From Pseudomonas sp. CBZ-4 (GTDB taxonomy: Bacteria > Pseudomonadota > Gammaproteobacteria > Pseudomonadales > Pseudomonadaceae), in assembly GCF_000346755.1 (NCBI RefSeq), contig NZ_ANNV01000084.1, positions 1 through 64,000 of the forward strand: 64,000 nt of DNA, given 5' to 3'. Within the stretch, counting starts at the first letter, position 1. Each line of letters begins with the position of its first letter. Made by a program: the position numbers and the translations under genes. Shown piece after piece: positions 18,475-27,613 of this stretch. The notes under the pieces are model-generated. The model saw only the letters and a program-made list of their open reading frames with translations. It searched no databases and had not been told where the DNA came from.

Positions 18475-19503
18475 TCACGCCGTGCGCCGCTGCCAATGCT
18501 CATAGAACGCCAGCGACGCGACGTTCTTGTCCTTGGCCTCCAGCATGATGTCGAACCGGTCGAGAAACTGCAGCGCGTAGTCATTGGTCCAGCGGTTCCA
18601 CATCTGCGCGCTGTGGCCGTACAGGTCGCGCTTGGACACCACCTGCATCAGCGCATCCATTTCCAGCTTGTGGTCCGCGTCAAAGCCCAACTCTTGCAAG
18701 CTCTCCTGCGGCTGGGAGTAATGCATGGTCGGGCGCACACCGCGCCAGCTGTCGATGACCCGCGCGACCCGCTCGGAGTGCGGGTCGATATAGTCGTTTT
18801 CATTGATCCAGCAGTGGTGGATATCCAGCACCACCGGCGCCAGGTCGGCGACTTGCAGGCAGTGGTCGAGGCCGTAGGTCTTCTCGTCGTTCTCGAAGGT
18901 GATGCAGTTGCGCGCCACGTGCGACAGGCGCGCCCACACCGCACGCGTGCCCTCCACACCCAGGCGGCCGGCGATGTGCACGTTGCACTTGAGGTCCTGG
19001 AACCGCTGGCCGTAACCCATCATGCGGATCATGTCGGCGTGGTATTCGAATTCGGCCAGGCTGTTTTCCACCACGCCGGGGTTTTCCGAGCCGAGCACGC
19101 AATATTGGCCGGGGTGAAAGGACAGGCGGATATCCGACGCCCGCGCCAGTTCGCCGATGGCGGCAAACCCCTCGATCAACTGCTGCGCGATGGCCGGGTC
19201 CTGGTACACCGCGGCGACCTTCGGGTGGCTGTAGAACGGCAACAAATCGCTGCTCAGGCGCAACATGCGCAAGGTCGGCGGCAACCCGGCAACGTAGCGC
19301 AGCAGGTGCAGTTGCGCGGCAAGGTTATGGGTGACAACTTCCACCAGCTTGGCGCGGGCCACTTGGGGCGTGACCCCGTCCATCCAGCGCAGGGTGGTGG
19401 TGCGCGGGTTGTACGGGCCTTCGATCAACTTCAGGGCACTGGCCGAGAGCAGGCGTTCGGGATGCTTGTATTGGCATGCAAAGCCGATGCGTGGATGAGT
19501 CAT
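18475..19503 (-). CDS. uvsE: UV DNA damage endonuclease UvsE/UvdE
   Basis: The protein has 342 residues covering the whole TIM barrel of the UVDE family. Metal-site candidates are seen in LSFHPGQYCVL, in ENSLAEFEYHADMI, in NCITFENDEKTYG and in VVLDIHHCW, followed by MHYSQPQES. The enzyme nicks DNA 5' to UV photoproducts and starts an alternative excision repair. It converges on the SphA gene with a 6-base gap, and it has no operon partner. I see no LexA box in its short leader. Confidence 0.9.
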   Translation of the reverse strand: MTHPRIGFACQYKHPERLLSASALKLIEGPYNPRTTTLRWMDGVTPQVARAKLVEVVTHNLAAQLHLLRYVAGLPPTLRMLRLSSDLLPFYSHPKVAAVYQDPAIAQQLIEGFAAIGELARASDIRLSFHPGQYCVLGSENPGVVENSLAEFEYHADMIRMMGYGQRFQDLKCNVHIAGRLGVEGTRAVWARLSHVARNCITFENDEKTYGLDHCLQVADLAPVVLDIHHCWINENDYIDPHSERVARVIDSWRGVRPTMHYSQPQESLQELGFDADHKLEMDALMQVVSKRDLYGHSAQMWNRWTNDYALQFLDRFDIMLEAKDKNVASLAFYEHWQRRTA

Positions 19504-19570
19504 GGGAGTGCCTGGCGGAGATAAGGGCGGGATGATACGGGGTTAGGTGTTAGGCGACCCAGGAGGTTCA

Positions 19571-19627
19571 GTGCATTTTGCACATTGACATGATTGCCCA
19601 AGGCAACAATATAATTGCCCAAGGCAA
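19571..19627 (+). promoter_or_regulatory. Tandem palindromic operators upstream of the MarR-GNAT gene
   Basis: The 13-mer TTGCCCAAGGCAA (arms TTGCC/GGCAA) occurs at 19594-19606 and exactly again at 19615-19627, 21 bases apart, which is two helical turns. A third palindrome, GTGCATTTTGCAC, sits at 19571-19583. All lie within 75 bases of the gene start at 19644. This is the arrangement expected for autoregulation by a MarR dimer. Confidence 0.6.
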
Positions 19628-19643
19628 CCATCTGGACTCCATC

Positions 19644-20564
19644 ATGTCTTCCACCCTCCTTGTCGAACGCGCCGGCATCATCCGTGGTTTCAACCGTTTC
19701 TACACGCACCAGATCGGTGTGTTGCAGGAGCACCTGCTGCAAAGTGCCTTCTCGCTCACCGAAATCCGCGTCATGTACGAGCTGTCTTCCCGTGGCGACC
19801 TGACCAGTGCCGACCTGTGCCAGATGCTCAGCCTGGATGCGGGCTACCTGAGCCGACTGATCAGCGGGCTCGAAAAGCAAGGCCTGATCCAGAAAGTCCG
19901 CTCGGTCACCGACGCCCGCGCCGTGCAATTGCACCTCAGCGACCTCGGCCGCTCGGTGTTGGCGCCCCTAGAGCAAAAGACCCAGGACGAAGTGATCGCC
20001 TTGCTGCAGGCCCTGCCCGAACCGCAACAGCAGCAACTGACCGCCGCCATGCAGCGCATCCAGACCCTGTTGCAAGGCACGCCGCCGAGCTTCCTGCTGC
20101 GCGATCCGCAGCCCGGCGACATGGGCCTGGTCGTGCAGCGCCAGTCCGCCCTGTATGCGCGCGAGTACCACTGGAATTGGGAGTTCGAAGCATTGGTGGC
20201 GGAGATTGTTGCCAAGTACTTGCGCGAATTTGATCCCAGCGGCGAGCGCTGCTGGATCGCGGAAAAGGACGGCGAGGTGGTGGGTTCGGTGTTCGTGGTG
20301 CGCCATGACGACAGCACCGCCAAGCTGCGTATGCTCTACGTCGACGCCAGCGCACGGGGCATGGGCATCGGCCAGCGCCTGGTGGATGAGTGCCTGCGGT
20401 TCGCCCGGCATGCCGGCTATAAACGCATGGTGTTGTGGACGATGAGCGCGCTGGTGGATGCACGCAAGCTGTACCAGAAGGCGGGGTTTGAATTGGTTGA
20501 AGAGGAGCCCACCCAAAGCTTTGGCAAGGAACTGATCAGCCAAACGTGGGCGCGGGACCTCTGA
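19644..20564 (+). CDS. MarR-type regulator fused to a GNAT acetyltransferase
   Basis: The protein has 306 residues. Residues 1-145 are a MarR winged helix (LTEIRVMYELSSRGDLTSAD, LSRLISGLEKQGLIQKV, and the wing VTDARAVQLHLSDLG). Residues 160-306 are a GNAT domain with the acetyl-CoA loop in DASARGMGIGQRLVDECLRF. Such two-domain proteins are common in Pseudomonas and are usually annotated as bifunctional regulator/acetyltransferases; few have known ligands. The ATG at 19644 is preferred because the upstream in-frame TTG at 19578 would place the tandem operators inside the coding region. Confidence 0.88.
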   Translation: MSSTLLVERAGIIRGFNRFYTHQIGVLQEHLLQSAFSLTEIRVMYELSSRGDLTSADLCQMLSLDAGYLSRLISGLEKQGLIQKVRSVTDARAVQLHLSDLGRSVLAPLEQKTQDEVIALLQALPEPQQQQLTAAMQRIQTLLQGTPPSFLLRDPQPGDMGLVVQRQSALYAREYHWNWEFEALVAEIVAKYLREFDPSGERCWIAEKDGEVVGSVFVVRHDDSTAKLRMLYVDASARGMGIGQRLVDECLRFARHAGYKRMVLWTMSALVDARKLYQKAGFELVEEEPTQSFGKELISQTWARDL

Positions 20565-20568
20565 AGCA

Positions 20569-20594
20569 CTCCCGCGCTGCAGGCAGCGCGGGAG
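20569..20594. terminator. Bidirectional hairpin between convergent genes
   Basis: A perfect 12-base stem (CTCCCGCGCTGC / GCAGCGCGGGAG) with a 2-base loop fills the 38-base gap between the MarR-GNAT gene and the carrier gene. No T tract follows. Confidence 0.6.
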
Positions 20595-20602
20595 GTGACG
20601 CA

Positions 20603-22006
20603 TTAAAGGTCAGTGATTTCCTTGTGGCGCGGCACCAGCGTCTTCATCACGCTCCAGGCCACCAGGTACGCCAGCGCACAGATCGCGAACATGATCATGT
20701 AGCCCGTATGGATATCGTTGATCGACTTGTAGTAGTCGAACACCCAACCGCCGATCTTGGTCATCACCACGCCGCCCAGGCCGCCGGCCATGCCGCCAAT
20801 GCCGACCACCGAGGCCACGGTTTTCTGCGGGAACATGTCGGACACGGTGGTGAAGATATTGCACGACCACGCCTGGTGCGCCGAAGCACCCACACCGATC
20901 AGCAACACCGGCACCCAGAAGCTGATATAGCCCAACGGCTGCGCCAGCAGCACCACCAGCGGGAACAGGGCGATGATCAACATCGCTTTCATGCGCCCGT
21001 CATACGGCGCGTCGCCCCGGGCCATGAAGTAGCTGGGGAACCAGCCGCCACCGATGCTGCCGACCATGGTCATGCTGTACAGCACCGCCAGCGGCATCAC
21101 GATATCGGCGCCTTTCATGCCGTATTGCGCCGACAGGTACGTGGGCAGCCAGAACAGGAAGAACCACCACACGCCGTCTGTCATGAACTTGCCGAAGGCG
21201 AACGCCCACGTCTGGCGGTAGGTCAGCAGCTTGAACCACGAAACTTTTTTCCCCACCGCACCAGTAGGCGCCGGGCTGAATGGCTGTACGGTCTCGTCAC
21301 TGCGGATGTAGGCCAGTTCCGCCGCCGACAGGCGCTTTTGCCGCTCGGGTTTCTCGTAGAGCGCGATCCACACCGCCACCCACACAAAACCCAGCGCACC
21401 AATCACGATAAACGCCGCTTCCCAGCCCCAAAGACCGGCGATCAACGGTACGCAAATCGGTGCCAGGATCGCGCCAACGTTGGCGCCCGAGTTGAAGATG
21501 CCGGTGGCGAATGAGCGTTCTTTCTTCGGGAAATATTCGGCCGTGGCCTTGATCGCAATCGGAAAGTTACCCGCCTCGCCAATCGCCAATACCGCACGGG
21601 ACAGCATGAAACCGGCAATCGACACCGGAATCACCGCCAAACCAATCGCCCCGCTGACGGCGGCGATGCCCTCGCCCATCGGCACCGAGAACGCATGCAT
21701 GATGGCGCCCGTGGACCAGATGCCAATCGCCACCACATAGGCGGTCTTGGTGCCGATCTTGTCGACCAGGCGCCCGGCAAACAGCATGGAGATGGCGTAG
21801 ACAAACTGGAACACCGCCGCGATGTTCGCGTAGTCGGTGTTGCTCCAGCCAAATTGCGTGGACAGCTGTGGCGCCAGGAGGCTGAGCACCTGGCGGTCAA
21901 GGTAGTTGACGGTGGTGGCAAAGAACAGCATCGCGCAGATGGTCCAGCGATAGTTGCCTACCGCCTGGCCAACGCGCTGGGCGTTGATGGGCTCGTTCAA
22001 GTTCAT
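20603..22006 (-). CDS. exuT: MFS carrier of the anion:cation symporter family (hexuronate/aldarate type)
   Basis: The protein has 467 residues and 12 predicted membrane helices. MFS loop motifs are visible (AGRLVDKIGTKTAY after helix 2). The start region YRWTICAMLFFATTVNYLDRQ and the segment AIGEAGNFPIAIKATAEYFP are those of ExuT/GarP-like carriers for galacturonate, glucuronate or aldarates. No hexuronate catabolic enzyme is adjacent, so the exact substrate is uncertain. The leader holds a palindromic operator at 22055-22073 that recurs before the gene at 39407. The symbol reflects family resemblance. Confidence 0.85.
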   Translation of the reverse strand: MNLNEPINAQRVGQAVGNYRWTICAMLFFATTVNYLDRQVLSLLAPQLSTQFGWSNTDYANIAAVFQFVYAISMLFAGRLVDKIGTKTAYVVAIGIWSTGAIMHAFSVPMGEGIAAVSGAIGLAVIPVSIAGFMLSRAVLAIGEAGNFPIAIKATAEYFPKKERSFATGIFNSGANVGAILAPICVPLIAGLWGWEAAFIVIGALGFVWVAVWIALYEKPERQKRLSAAELAYIRSDETVQPFSPAPTGAVGKKVSWFKLLTYRQTWAFAFGKFMTDGVWWFFLFWLPTYLSAQYGMKGADIVMPLAVLYSMTMVGSIGGGWFPSYFMARGDAPYDGRMKAMLIIALFPLVVLLAQPLGYISFWVPVLLIGVGASAHQAWSCNIFTTVSDMFPQKTVASVVGIGGMAGGLGGVVMTKIGGWVFDYYKSINDIHTGYMIMFAICALAYLVAWSVMKTLVPRHKEITDL

Positions 22007-22054
22007 GGCATCACTTTTTTATTTTTGTTAGATAGGACATACGTAACGTCATAT

Positions 22055-22073
22055 GTCGTCGTACAACTACGAC
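22055..22073 (-). promoter_or_regulatory. Candidate operator of the hexuronate-type carrier
   Basis: GTCGT and ACGAC arms enclose cgtacaact. The inner 15-mer GTCGTCGTACAACTA is found again, reverse-complemented with one change, at 39351-39365. In both places it has the same orientation relative to the gene and lies about 40-65 bases before the start codon. A second similar stretch (gacatacgtaacgtc, 22036-22050) lies closer to the gene. The shape fits a GntR-family (FCD) site, but no cognate regulator is adjacent. Confidence 0.5.
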
Positions 22074-22193
22074 TTTTATAGCGGGCCGCTTATGGGCTGT
22101 CAATCTGAAAGATTGCGGTTTGTTGAGGTATGTGATGCCCTGGGCAAAAGCAGTTGTAGGATGACAGTCCCAATTCACTCGACACCGCTTGAC

Positions 22194-22298
22194 TGTGGGA
22201 GCTGGCTTGCCTGCGATGCAGGCGCCTCGGTCTGTCAGCTAAACCGCAGCGATGCCATCGCAGGCAAGCCAGCTCCCACAAAAGCCAGCTCCCACATT
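22194..22298. repeat. REP pair (REPIN) plus an extra arm
   Basis: Two inverted REP arms (starting at 22194 and ending at 22280) flank a 40-base centre, and a partial third arm follows at 22283-22298. They sit in the 431-base gap between the divergent carrier and proP genes. The gap otherwise contains the carrier operator and the proP leader (22300-22437, AT-rich with a GCGATGGC-type inverted repeat near 22390-22410). Confidence 0.85.
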
Positions 22299-22437
22299 CG
22301 ATCGGCGTTGTTATTGCGCCTTTTCAATAAAAAACACGCAATCGGGTGAATTATTTCGTGTCCGCTTGTATCTGACCTTTCAGAGCGGTGCCATCGCGGC
22401 GATGGCACCTCCCCTGTTCAGATTTAGAGTGGTCCCC

Positions 22438-23940
22438 ATGAAAGCTCGCAAGAAACGCGTCAACCCCATCGGATTGAAAGACATCACCATTGTCGATGAC
22501 ACCAAGATGCGCAAGGCGATCACCGCTGCCGCATTGGGCAATGCCATGGAATGGTTCGACTTTGGCGTCTACGGGTTCGTCGCCTATGTGCTCGGCAAGG
22601 TGTTCTTTCCCGACGCCTCCCCTAGCGTGCAGATGATTGCCGCGCTGGGCACCTTCTCCGTACCGTTCCTGATCCGCCCGCTGGGTGGCCTGTTCTTTGG
22701 TGCGCTCGGCGATAAATACGGGCGGCAAAAAGTCCTCGCCGCCACCATCGTCATCATGTCCCTGAGCACCTTTGCCATCGGCCTGATCCCCGGATACGCC
22801 ACGATTGGCATCTGGGCACCGATCCTGCTGTTGCTGTGCAAAATGGCCCAGGGTTTCTCGGTGGGCGGTGAGTACACCGGTGCGTCGATCTTCGTGGCCG
22901 AATACGCACCCGACCGCAAGCGCGGCTTCCTTGGCAGCTGGCTCGACTTCGGCTCCATCGCCGGTTTTGTCCTTGGCGCGGGCGTGGTGGTGCTGATCTC
23001 CAGCGTGCTGGGCGAAGAGCAATTTGAATCGTGGGGCTGGCGCCTGCCGTTCTTCCTCGCCCTGCCCCTGGGCATCATCGGCCTGTACCTGCGCCACGCC
23101 CTGGAAGAAACCCCGGCGTTCCAGCAGCACATGGACAAGCTCGAACAAGGCGACCGCGAAGGCCTCAGCCACGGGCCCAAAGTGTCCTTCAAGGAAGTCG
23201 CGACCAAGCACTGGCGCAGCCTGTTGACCTGCATCGGCATCGTCGCCGCGACCAACGTGACGTACTACATGCTGCTCACCTACATGCCGAGCTACCTGTC
23301 CCATAACCTGCATTACAAAGAAAACAGCGGCGTGCTGATCATCATCGCCATCATGGTCGGCATGCTGTTCGTGCAACCGTTCATTGGTTTTGTCAGTGAC
23401 AAGATCGGCCGCAAGCCCTTCATCATCGCCGGCAGCATCGGCCTGTTGGTGCTGTCGATCCCGGCCTTCATGCTGATCACCAGCGGCAAGATCGGCCTGA
23501 TCTTCGCCGGGCTGCTGATCCTCGCCATCGTGCTGAACTTCTTTATCGGCGTGATGGCCTCGACCCTGCCCGCGATGTTCCCTACCCACCTGCGCTACAG
23601 CGCGCTGGCCAGTGCGTTCAACGTCTCGGTATTGATCGCCGGCCTGACCCCGACGGCAGTGGCCTGGCTGGTGGAAAGCACCAACGACCTGTACATGCCG
23701 GCCTACTACCTGATGGTGTTTGCCGTGGTCGGCCTGATCACCGGCCTGACCATGAAGGAAACCGCCAACAACCCCCTGCGCGGCGCAGCACCGGCGGCGT
23801 CGGACATGGCCGAAGCCAAGGAGCTGTTGCAGGAGCATCACGACAATATCGAGCAGAAGATCGAAGACATCGATGCCGAGATTGCCGAACTGGAAGCCAA
23901 GCGCGAGAACCTGGTGCAGCAGCATCCGCGGATTAACTAA
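22438..23940 (+). CDS. proP: Proline/glycine betaine:proton symporter ProP
   Basis: The protein has exactly 500 residues, the length of E. coli ProP. Twelve membrane helices include the MFS loop GGLFFGALGDKYGRQK and the metabolite:H+ symporter signature around LGNAMEWFDFGVYGFVAYVLG. The C-terminus (about 455-500) is a heptad-rich charged coiled coil (DNIEQKIEDIDAEIAELEAK), the osmosensory feature of this family. It takes up proline, betaine or ectoine under high osmolarity. The ATG at 22438 matches the family start; the reading frame is open upstream to 22252 through REP sequence, which is not coding. The leader is long, consistent with regulated transcription. Confidence 0.92.
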   Translation: MKARKKRVNPIGLKDITIVDDTKMRKAITAAALGNAMEWFDFGVYGFVAYVLGKVFFPDASPSVQMIAALGTFSVPFLIRPLGGLFFGALGDKYGRQKVLAATIVIMSLSTFAIGLIPGYATIGIWAPILLLLCKMAQGFSVGGEYTGASIFVAEYAPDRKRGFLGSWLDFGSIAGFVLGAGVVVLISSVLGEEQFESWGWRLPFFLALPLGIIGLYLRHALEETPAFQQHMDKLEQGDREGLSHGPKVSFKEVATKHWRSLLTCIGIVAATNVTYYMLLTYMPSYLSHNLHYKENSGVLIIIAIMVGMLFVQPFIGFVSDKIGRKPFIIAGSIGLLVLSIPAFMLITSGKIGLIFAGLLILAIVLNFFIGVMASTLPAMFPTHLRYSALASAFNVSVLIAGLTPTAVAWLVESTNDLYMPAYYLMVFAVVGLITGLTMKETANNPLRGAAPAASDMAEAKELLQEHHDNIEQKIEDIDAEIAELEAKRENLVQQHPRIN

Positions 23941-23979
23941 GCGGATCGATACTGTCAAAAGCCAGCAGGACAGACCCCC

Positions 23980-24015
23980 ACCTGTGGCGAGGGAGCTTGC
24001 TCCCTCGCCACAGGT
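23980..24015. terminator. Perfect 17-base inverted repeat between convergent genes
   Basis: The arm cctgtggcgagggagc is mirrored across a TT centre. The core gggagcttgctccc is a second REP class of fluorescent pseudomonads. It sits between the stop codons of proP and the AraC gene and would fold into a very stable hairpin in both transcripts. Confidence 0.65.
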
Positions 24016-24043
24016 ACACTGGTCCTTCTGAACTGGGTTCGCC

Positions 24044-24817
24044 CTACCTGAAAAACTGACTCGGCGTCTTGCCAAACTGTTTCTTGAACATGCTGGTAAA
24101 GGCGCTGGGGCTTTCATAGCCCAGCTCCAGGGCTACGTCGATAATCTTCTCCCCCACCGCAATGCGCTCCAGCGCCAACAACAAGCGCGCCTGCTGGCGC
24201 CATTGGCCGAAGGTCATGGCGGTTTCCTTGCGGAACAGCCGCTGGATGGTTTTCTGGTCCAGGCCCAGACGTTCACTCCAATCGGCCACGGTGGAGGCGT
24301 CGCCCGGGTCGTCCTGTAATGCCTGGCAGATCTGCTGAATGCGCAAATCAGCCGGCTGCGGCAACGAGAGCGGCAACGCCGGCAGCAGCGCGAGTTCATC
24401 GAGGATCAGGTGCATGATCCGCGCATCCCGCGAGTCCTCGGCATACGGCGGTTTCAGGCTGACCGACGCCTTGATCAACTCACTCAGCAACGGCGAGATA
24501 CTCACCGCCTTGGTTTCACTCGGCAGGTTGGGGAACGCGTCGGGGCGCACAAACACGCTGCGCATTTTCAATGCCCCTACGCACCGCAGCGAGTGAACCT
24601 GCCCGCACGGCATCCAGAACCCACGGTTGGACGGCACCGTCCACTGGCTTTGTGCCGAGTGCACGACCATCACGCCTTCGATGGCGTAGAGTAATTGGTG
24701 CTTCTCATGACTGTGCTCGGGGATCACCCAGTTCTCGGGGTAGTCGGTGGCCGAACTGATCACGGCCCAGTCGCCTTCGTCGATTTCCTGTAGAAATTTA
24801 TCCAGTGATTTGATCAT
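24044..24817 (-). CDS. AraC family transcriptional regulator with cupin sensor
   Basis: The protein has 257 residues. The N-terminal half is a cupin-like sensor domain (WVIPEHSHEKHQLLYAIEGV, with histidines in the metal-site pattern). The C-terminal 100 residues carry two helix-turn-helix motifs (VADWSERLGLDQKTIQRLF and IIDVALELGYESPSAFTSMF). It is divergent from the Fsr-type pump, which it probably controls. The ATG at 24817 follows AAAGGGCGA; the longer frame to 24889 adds a basic leader not expected in this family. Confidence 0.88.
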   Translation of the reverse strand: MIKSLDKFLQEIDEGDWAVISSATDYPENWVIPEHSHEKHQLLYAIEGVMVVHSAQSQWTVPSNRGFWMPCGQVHSLRCVGALKMRSVFVRPDAFPNLPSETKAVSISPLLSELIKASVSLKPPYAEDSRDARIMHLILDELALLPALPLSLPQPADLRIQQICQALQDDPGDASTVADWSERLGLDQKTIQRLFRKETAMTFGQWRQQARLLLALERIAVGEKIIDVALELGYESPSAFTSMFKKQFGKTPSQFFR

Positions 24818-24949
24818 TTCGCCCTTTTTGCGATGATTGCTGCCCGAATTTCGCGAGACAGGCATTTTCGGCAAATCTAGCATGAACACCGAATCATTTT
24901 GAAATAGATGGCGAGCTCAAGTACTCGCCACCCTGTATGGAATGCCTGC

Positions 24950-26161
24950 ATGTCGACCCTGACCGCGTCACCCGCTGCTGCCACCACTACGCCCCAAGCC
25001 AGCCCCTTGGTCATGCGCATTCTCGGCGCCTGCGCCCTGGCGCACCTGATCAATGACCTGATCCAGGCCGTGCTGCCGTCGATCTACCCGATGCTCAAGG
25101 CCAACTACGGCCTGAGCTTTGCCCAGGTCGGCCTGATCACCCTGACCTTCCAGCTGACCGCTTCCCTGCTGCAACCGTGGATCGGCTACCACACCGACCG
25201 CCATCCCAAACCGTGGCTGCTGCCGGCCGGCATGGTCTGTACCTTGATCGGCATCCTGATGCTGGCGTTTGTCGGCAGCTTCCCGGCGATCCTGCTCGCC
25301 GCCGGCCTGGTGGGCGTGGGTTCCTCGACCTTCCACCCGGAAACCTCGCGCGTTGCGCGCCTGGCGTCGGGCGGTCGCTTTGGCCTGGCGCAATCGACCT
25401 TCCAGGTCGGCGGCAACACCGGCAGCGCCCTCGGTCCGCTGCTCGCGGCGGCGATCATCATTCCCTACGGCCAGGGCCATGTGGCCTGGTTCGGCCTGTT
25501 TGCGGTGTTTGCCATCCTGGTGCTTTACGGTTTGAGCCGCTGGTATCGCAACCACCTCAGCCTGTTCAAGCTCAAGCAAGGCGGCAAAGCCACCCATGGC
25601 TTGTCCAAGGGCCGCGTGACCTTTGCCTTGGTGATACTGGCCGTGCTGGTGTTCTCCAAGTACTTCTACATGTCCAGCCTCACCAGCTACTTCACCTTCT
25701 ACCTGATCGAGAAGTTCCACCTGTCGGTGGCCAGTTCGCAGATGTATCTGTTCCTGTTCCTCGGTGCAGTGGCCGTGGGCACCTTTGCCGGTGGGCCGAT
25801 TGGCGACAAGATCGGCCGCAAGAAAGTCATCTGGTTCTCGATCCTCGGCGCCGCGCCGTTCACCCTCGCCCTCCCCTACGTCGACCTGTTCTGGACCGCC
25901 GTGCTCAGCGTGGTGATCGGCTTTATCCTCGCCTCGGCCTTCTCCGCCATCGTGGTGTTCGCCCAGGAACTGGTGCCCGGCAACGTCGGCATGATCGCCG
26001 GGATCTTCTTTGGCCTGATGTTCGGCTTCAGTGGGATTGGCGCGGCGCTGCTCGGTCTGCTCGCGGATAACCACGGCATCGAGTATGTCTACACGCTGTG
26101 TTCGTTCCTGCCGCTGGTGGGCATCCTGACGATATTGCTGCCCTCGACCAAAGGCGTGTGA
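24950..26161 (+). CDS. MFS transporter, fosmidomycin resistance (Fsr) type
   Basis: The protein has 403 residues and 12 membrane helices. The N-terminal HLINDLIQAVLPSIYPMLKA and the segment GVGSSTFHPETSRVARLASG are those of the Fsr family of drug exporters, with the loop GPIGDKIGRKKV between helices 8 and 9. Fsr-type pumps export fosmidomycin and some quaternary compounds; the natural substrate is unknown. It is divergent from an AraC/cupin regulator across 132 bases. The ATG at 24950 is preferred to the in-frame ATG at 24908, which adds a non-hydrophobic leader. Confidence 0.88.
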   Translation: MSTLTASPAAATTTPQASPLVMRILGACALAHLINDLIQAVLPSIYPMLKANYGLSFAQVGLITLTFQLTASLLQPWIGYHTDRHPKPWLLPAGMVCTLIGILMLAFVGSFPAILLAAGLVGVGSSTFHPETSRVARLASGGRFGLAQSTFQVGGNTGSALGPLLAAAIIIPYGQGHVAWFGLFAVFAILVLYGLSRWYRNHLSLFKLKQGGKATHGLSKGRVTFALVILAVLVFSKYFYMSSLTSYFTFYLIEKFHLSVASSQMYLFLFLGAVAVGTFAGGPIGDKIGRKKVIWFSILGAAPFTLALPYVDLFWTAVLSVVIGFILASAFSAIVVFAQELVPGNVGMIAGIFFGLMFGFSGIGAALLGLLADNHGIEYVYTLCSFLPLVGILTILLPSTKGV

Positions 26162-26269
26162 ACCACCGGTCATCGGCATGGCTGAATGCCATGACGATGA
26201 GTGTTCTGAAAACCTGCGTGTGCGCTTACAATCCCGGTTTAAACGCACACCAGGCAGACCCGGCTAGAC

Positions 26270-27436
26270 ATGACGCTCGACCCTCCTACGATTTTGGCCC
26301 TCACCGTGGCCCTGGCCGCCGCTGCTGCCCTGTACCTGGCCGTTGAATGGCGCAGCGTGCGCGAACCGTCGCTGCTGTGCTGGAGCGCCGGTTTCGCGAC
26401 CATCAGCATCGGCTCCACCCTCGCCTTGCTGCGCAGCAGCGGCTTTCTGATGATCGGCATCTGGTTCGCCAATGGCTTGCTGGTGATCGCCCACTTCCTG
26501 TTCTTGCTCGGCGTGGCGCGGTTCACCCAGGCGCGGCTGTCGCGGTGGTGGCTGCTGATGCCCGTCGTGTGGCTGGGCATGTTGCTGTTGCCGGCTGACT
26601 TGCCGTGGTCCAAAGCCATGCTGGCGGTGCAGTCCCTGCTGGTGGCGGCGCCGACCTTGTGTGCCAGCAGCCTGCTGCGGCCCCACGGCAAGTCATTGAG
26701 CATCGGCGCGGTGCAACTGCGCTATGTGCTGCTGATCCACGGCTCGTTCTATGTGGCCAAGGCGCTGTCGGTGTTGATCCCCGGCACCTTGATCGACCTG
26801 GCGGCGTTCAAGGGCGAGATCATCCAGGTGTCGCTGGTGGAAGGCGCGATGGCGATCATGCTGATCGCCTTGTCGATGACCGGCTCGGAGCGCTATCGCC
26901 GCGAACAGCAGATCGCCCGCCTCGCCGCCCGCGACCCGCTGACCGCCCTGTACAATCGCCGCGCCCTGGATCTGCGGGCGCCGCGCTTGCTGGCCCAGGT
27001 CTCCCCGGCCCGTCCGGGCGCGCTGCTGCTGATCGACATCGACAACTTCAAGCCGGTGAATGACCTTTACGGCCACATCGCCGGCGACCGTCTGCTGATC
27101 GCCTTGAGCGAGATGATCCGCGCGGTCGTGCCCCGTGGCGCACTGGTAGCGCGCTTGGGTGGCGATGAATTCGTGATCCTGCTGCACCCGGCCTCCACGG
27201 AACAGATCGTCGACCTCGGCAGCCGCCTGCGCGGGCAATTTTTTCAATTCACCTCGCAAACCTTTGCGACCCCGACAGCGGTGACCCTGAGCATCGGTGC
27301 CAACCTGTTCGACCAGCCGCCGGCGAGCCTGACGGAATTGATCGAACAAGGAGACACCGCGCTGTATGAAACCAAGCGCGGTGGGCGTGACAGCATTCGG
27401 TTGGTGGATCGCACCGGAGCGAGTTCGTTTGGCTAA
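26270..27436 (+). CDS. Membrane-bound diguanylate cyclase (GGDEF)
   Basis: The protein has 388 residues. Six hydrophobic segments fill residues 8-205, a membrane sensor without a periplasmic loop of any size. The GGDEF domain (about 222-380) has an intact active site LGGDEFVIL and the preceding LLLIDIDNFKPVND. No inhibitory RxxD site is seen in the usual place five residues before GGDEF. It should make cyclic di-GMP in response to a membrane or small-molecule cue. It stands alone and is followed by a strong hairpin. Confidence 0.9.
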   Translation: MTLDPPTILALTVALAAAAALYLAVEWRSVREPSLLCWSAGFATISIGSTLALLRSSGFLMIGIWFANGLLVIAHFLFLLGVARFTQARLSRWWLLMPVVWLGMLLLPADLPWSKAMLAVQSLLVAAPTLCASSLLRPHGKSLSIGAVQLRYVLLIHGSFYVAKALSVLIPGTLIDLAAFKGEIIQVSLVEGAMAIMLIALSMTGSERYRREQQIARLAARDPLTALYNRRALDLRAPRLLAQVSPARPGALLLIDIDNFKPVNDLYGHIAGDRLLIALSEMIRAVVPRGALVARLGGDEFVILLHPASTEQIVDLGSRLRGQFFQFTSQTFATPTAVTLSIGANLFDQPPASLTELIEQGDTALYETKRGGRDSIRLVDRTGASSFG

Positions 27437-27438
27437 TC

Positions 27439-27470
27439 GTCGCTGAGGGTGATTTTCACCCTACAGCGAC
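27439..27470 (+). terminator. Hairpin terminator after the diguanylate cyclase
   Basis: A 14-base stem (GTCGCTGAGGGTGA / TCACCCTACAGCGAC, one bulged base) closes on a TTT loop and begins 3 bases after the stop codon. No long T tract follows. Confidence 0.6.
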
Positions 27471-27613
27471 CACCTCTGCACCATCCCTACCTATCCAACT
27501 GACTTTTCCTAAGTGATGGCCGGAAGCGTCCGACTGTACTTCGAATATCCAAATTATCAGGGTAACTGCGCAATAAACGCACGTTTACTGACTGCATAAA
27601 AAGGACATTTTGA

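Noticed and set aside
19594..19627. Direct repeat of 13 bases that might suggest a CRISPR array
   Set aside because: There are only two copies, spaced 21 bases apart, each palindromic and next to a MarR gene, so they are operators.
23980..24015. Attachment site or integration scar
   Set aside because: The sequence is a known type of REP palindrome and no integrase or second copy flanks an island.
22351..24117. 588-codon minus-strand frame opposite proP
   Set aside because: Its translation is rich in Gln, Asp and His with no recognisable domain, and it lies entirely over a certain 500-residue ProP gene.
24968..26248. 426-codon minus-strand frame opposite the Fsr-type pump
   Set aside because: Shadow translation rich in Glu, Gln and His; the MFS motifs on the plus strand are clear.
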